From positions 16,001,001-16,065,000 of the forward strand of contig NC_135254.1 in the NCBI RefSeq assembly GCF_964204865.1: a DNA stretch of 64,000 bases, written 5' to 3'. The notes under the pieces were generated by a model, which worked only from the letters and a program-made list of their open reading frames with translations, ran no database searches and was not told where the DNA came from. This DNA comes from Styela clava (taxonomy: Eukaryota > Chordata > Ascidiacea > Stolidobranchia > Styelidae). Below are positions 60,947 to 64,000 of the stretch, piece after piece. The translations under genes and the position numbers were made by a program. Position 1 is the first letter of the stretch, and every line of letters begins with the position of its first letter.

Positions 60947-62824
60947 TTGGGAATGTGCGCTTCCCATTTATTAACATTCCACTGTCCACCAAAATCGAAG
61001 TATCAGAGCCGCTGAACTCCACTTTCAACGTAACCTTTCAGAGAAAATAGCTTATGTCAGCACTGCAGTCAGCATCCTATTCTTCACGAGCTTGAATCGC
61101 CTGTTTGCATGATCTTTACCGATTCTTGACCCCGGAAATACTTCTCATTATTGCTGAATTTATACATATCATTTTTTAAGTATTCTCGCAAGGTGAAATC
61201 AGTTCTGCACCTCCAAAATCACCGTTTTGTCGCATATAATCCAAGAAGTTACCTTCAAAAAGTCTTGACATAAGCACAGTCTAACCCGTGTTTTGTGCAG
61301 TTTTCGACTATTGGACCTAAATGAAGACATTTAAGAGGGCAAAATAAGGTACTCCCGAAGTATGTGAACCAATATGGCGGACACCGGAACGTAGTAAGTG
61401 TACCAGGTTAGGCCATCATTTCAGGTACAAATATTTGGCTAGTCCCCGAACTCGTAATAAAACCAAAATAAAGAAAATTGGAATGAAATTATGGCCTAAA
61501 CTTAACCTGGTACACATACTACGTTCCGGTGTCCGCCTACTTGGTTCACATACTTCGGGAGTACCCAGAATAATGGCAGAGATTTATTCTTAAATTTCGT
61601 AAACCTATTCAACGAGTAACGCTCAAAACTCAAACTAATAAGTCTTCAATTGTTGTACCACTGTTCACAGACGCTGAATATGCATTGCGGACAATATAAA
61701 CAAGAAAGTCGCAGCTAGGGAAATCATCAATCGCTTCGACATGCAGCTCGCGGGCAGTACATAAATTTTATTCCACAATGTCCTTGAAGCGTAGCGCACT
61801 TTAGAAAATTGTCTTTCAGGAAATGGTATTTTAACAAGTTTGTTTTATTGTTACAATTAAAGTTGCCAATAAACGATCAGTATGTACAATTAAATTTTTT
61901 GTTTTACTTTATGCTGTTTTCGATCGCCATATATATAAGAGTTATTCTAGTTTGTTTTTGCAATAAAAAAAAAGATGAAATCGTGAAAAATGTATAATTC
62001 TTCCGTGGGACGTTTAAACACTGGACAACAAAGGTGATGTATTTAAAATTCTTTAAGAGGGCAGTGCGATGCATGAATCCATTTTGCAAGATTTCATTGA
62101 GTACGGCAGTAATAGTACATAACCAAACCATACGGCTCCTGGCGGAATTCCCGGGCCTTGGAATAGCTATGCGTGTGCAAAAACATGGGATGAAGGCAGA
62201 TAGATTCTGATGGAGCCATCAACAATTAGTGATAACGTCAAATGGATTACAAACATATATCCCCAAGATAACTCATATAGTGATTCTAGTTCGTTGTAAA
62301 CGAGAAGCACGATTATGGGAAAATTATATAACTTTTTTTCATATAAAACGCAATTTCGGGAAAAAAACATAAGTCATAGTGACATTCTATTCGCTTATCA
62401 TCAAGAATTTGTTTGAGACTAAGCAAACCAGCTTAAACGTCAATATTCAAATTATCTCACCGCGGCCATTAGGTTGGGGCGCAGCATAAAGCTTCGTGTA
62501 TTTAATGTGTATTTAAACGGCAGACTACAAAACCATTGTTATATCCACAGTAACTAAAAAATAATAAGGTCAAAGATAAAATAATACTGGAAACTTAGGA
62601 TTAGATGTGCAAAATTCAAACCATTTGGTACGAAATGTGAAAACGTTCGCCATTGTGGGTTAAATTGACTGTGAAAAGATTTCTTCAAAAATGATCAAAT
62701 CAAATATTCTTCAAATATTCGCACTGCATGAAGGAAAAATAGGCAAAGGGATGGTAAAATAGGAGGGGAATAAATCAACTTTTATATACAGTATATTTAT
62801 ATTACAGCTGAGAATGTTGTGAAG
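60947..62824. other. 3' flank of the receptor gene and intergenic
   Basis: Likely 3' UTR at the left, then palindromic MITE copy 2 at 61349-61565, then AT-rich sequence with only chance frames to the stop of the NT5DC-type gene. The receptor and NT5DC genes converge here. Confidence 0.5.
61349..61565. mobile_element. Palindromic 220-bp MITE, copy 2
   Basis: Same structure as copy 1 at 42395-42617: GTACTCCCG and CGGGAGTAC ends, and inner CGTAGTAAGTGTACCAGG against CCTGGTACACATACTACG. The two copies are closely similar over their length apart from small differences such as loss of ATAGGG. Confidence 0.85.
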
Positions 62825-64000
62825 CTAAACGCCACTGCATACATTGTATTGCCATGTGTCAATTTCGGTCGGTGTTTCGGTCATCCTGTACTTTAGAAAA
62901 TCCAATGTTTTTAAAGCAGTTTCTAATGCCGCATCGAAGCCATCATGGCGATAGCCAACACTGACAAGTTGTTCATGTGGAAGACTGCCCCGGAAATAAC
63001 AAAAGAAGACAGAATAGTACGGATTGTACTTAAACATGCCATGCTATATGCAGGAAGTACGTCGGAAATAGAAACGTAACGGTACCTTGGAGGGAAGAAA
63101 ATTTTATCCGGTCCATACTTGCACAAATTCATTACCGACGAAGTATATATATCAGCAACCCGGCATAATCTTGAGGAAAAATAACTTCCTTGAAGAGATG
63201 TGCGAAAAACTGATCCGAAATTTTTGTTGAAAACATTTTTCAAATCGGCTTTCACATTTTTACGTTCGATAAGCCAGTCACGAACAAGCTGCCGGGATTC
63301 TGCGTCTTGGTGAACCTATATAAAATTGTTATTATTAATGTACACTGTAACGTGACAGTGAAGGAGATTAAGTTGCAATTGCCAATGCGATGTATAAAGG
63401 GGTGTTATATTTACTAAGAGGCACGATATTATGTTGGAAATTATGTAATATATTCGCTCATTTTATTCGGTTCAACGATATAGCGAAACTCGATTCGGTT
63501 CTCAAAAACTGTGACCTGAAATAAACTGATTTAATTCATCAACGACGACGATAAAGTTTTAGAGGTATCCTTGTTCTGGTATATATTACCCTCTCTCAAT
63601 CATACCTGCGCTCTGTCGATGAGTCTTTCGAGAGTCTGTACCCATACAACGCTTCTGTAGAAGCCAGGTGAGTTCATTATGTCTATTTCATGCTTAAGTT
63701 CGTGAATAACAGCACATGTTGACCATCCACTTGAAAGATTGGGTGTCTCCAAATCAGCGTAAATTTGGTCGCCGAAGTACATAACCTGAATAAAATACAA
63801 GAAATAAATTTTATGTCTGAATGTCCGATTACTTGATATGTGATAAAATGCAGGTGCAAAAAAATAAATAAAAAAGTATACTAGCCTGTCGATTATCCCA
63901 CCCCATGAGTTTCATCAATTCACCACTGGATCCTTCGCAGTAGATTTCTCCTTTTTTCAATTCATTGATAGTGTCCCAAGAAACAGACTTGTAGCGACAA
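62825..64000 (-). CDS. NT5DC-family HAD 5'-nucleotidase, C-terminal part
   Basis: Partial: the gene enters from the right edge. Exons 64000-63886, 63785-63606, 63315-63086 and 62984-62825 (TAG) join in frame, giving about 228 residues. Family marks: MGWDNRQ followed by VMYFGDQIYADL (the HAD motif IV region with the acidic GD.I..D), a GWSTCAVIHELKHEI segment, WVQTLERLID, then DAESRQLVRDWLIERKNV, FNKNFGSVFRT, a YFSSRLCRVADIY segment and LPHE near the end. This order matches NT5DC2/NT5DC3-like proteins, haloacid-dehalogenase-fold relatives of cytosolic purine nucleotidase NT5C2. The catalytic DxDxT end lies outside the window. The first visible intron has a GC donor (CAG|GCTAGT), and the junction gives the expected family sequence. 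Confidence 0.85.

Noticed and set aside
1..64000. tRNA, rRNA, CRISPR or bacterial-type operons
   Set aside because: No B-box with matching cloverleaf, no rRNA-like block, no regular spacer array and no Shine-Dalgarno-led polycistronic layout were seen; the DNA is eukaryotic.

Overview
This window is 64 kb of eukaryotic, AT-rich, intron-rich DNA from an animal. Genes are split into short exons (about 75-300 bp) with mostly GT-AG introns. The lineage markers are TIR/armadillo proteins, an LCCL plus chitin-binding secreted protein, a thrombospondin/Ly6-type secreted protein and an adhesion-type seven-helix receptor, together with many short hAT-like and palindromic elements. This fits an invertebrate deuterostome, perhaps an ascidian, but the species cannot be fixed from the sequence. 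All gene models were assembled by hand from splice signals, reading phase and paralogue comparison; no transcript or database evidence was used.

Layout. 0-0.6 kb: decayed mariner-type transposase. 0.9-3.65 kb (minus): secreted LCCL + chitin-binding gene, possibly continuing past the left edge. 4.3-39.1 kb (minus): the centrepiece, three tandem paralogues (called A, C and B from left to right) encoding armadillo repeats, a TIR domain and a C-terminal SAM-like domain. A and B begin with an N-myristoylation-type MGSG start; C has lost the first two exons. Their introns and intergenic gaps are packed with hAT-type and inverted-repeat elements, including a three-level nested insertion in an intron of C. 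41.2-42.3 kb (minus): a four-exon candidate gene for a 65-residue secreted six-cysteine peptide with a knottin-like cysteine pattern. 43.9-46.1 kb (plus): secreted galaxin-motif + thrombospondin type 1 + three-finger (Ly6/uPAR) protein. 47.1-47.6 kb (minus): two candidate terminal exons of an unrecognised gene. 48-56.5 kb: gene-poor, with two orphan open frames. 56.5-60.9 kb (plus): complete nine-exon adhesion/secretin-type 7TM receptor without a GAIN domain. 62.8-64 kb (minus): last four exons of an NT5DC-family HAD nucleotidase, running off the right edge.

Working together. The three ARM-TIR-SAM genes look like a locally expanded intracellular sensor or NAD-hydrolase family, related in parts but not in domain order to SARM1. 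Several neighbours (LCCL/chitin-binding, knottin-like peptide, TSR/Ly6 protein) are secreted cysteine-rich proteins of a kind often seen in mucosal or innate immunity. An immune role for the region is inference only; nothing in the DNA shows co-regulation.
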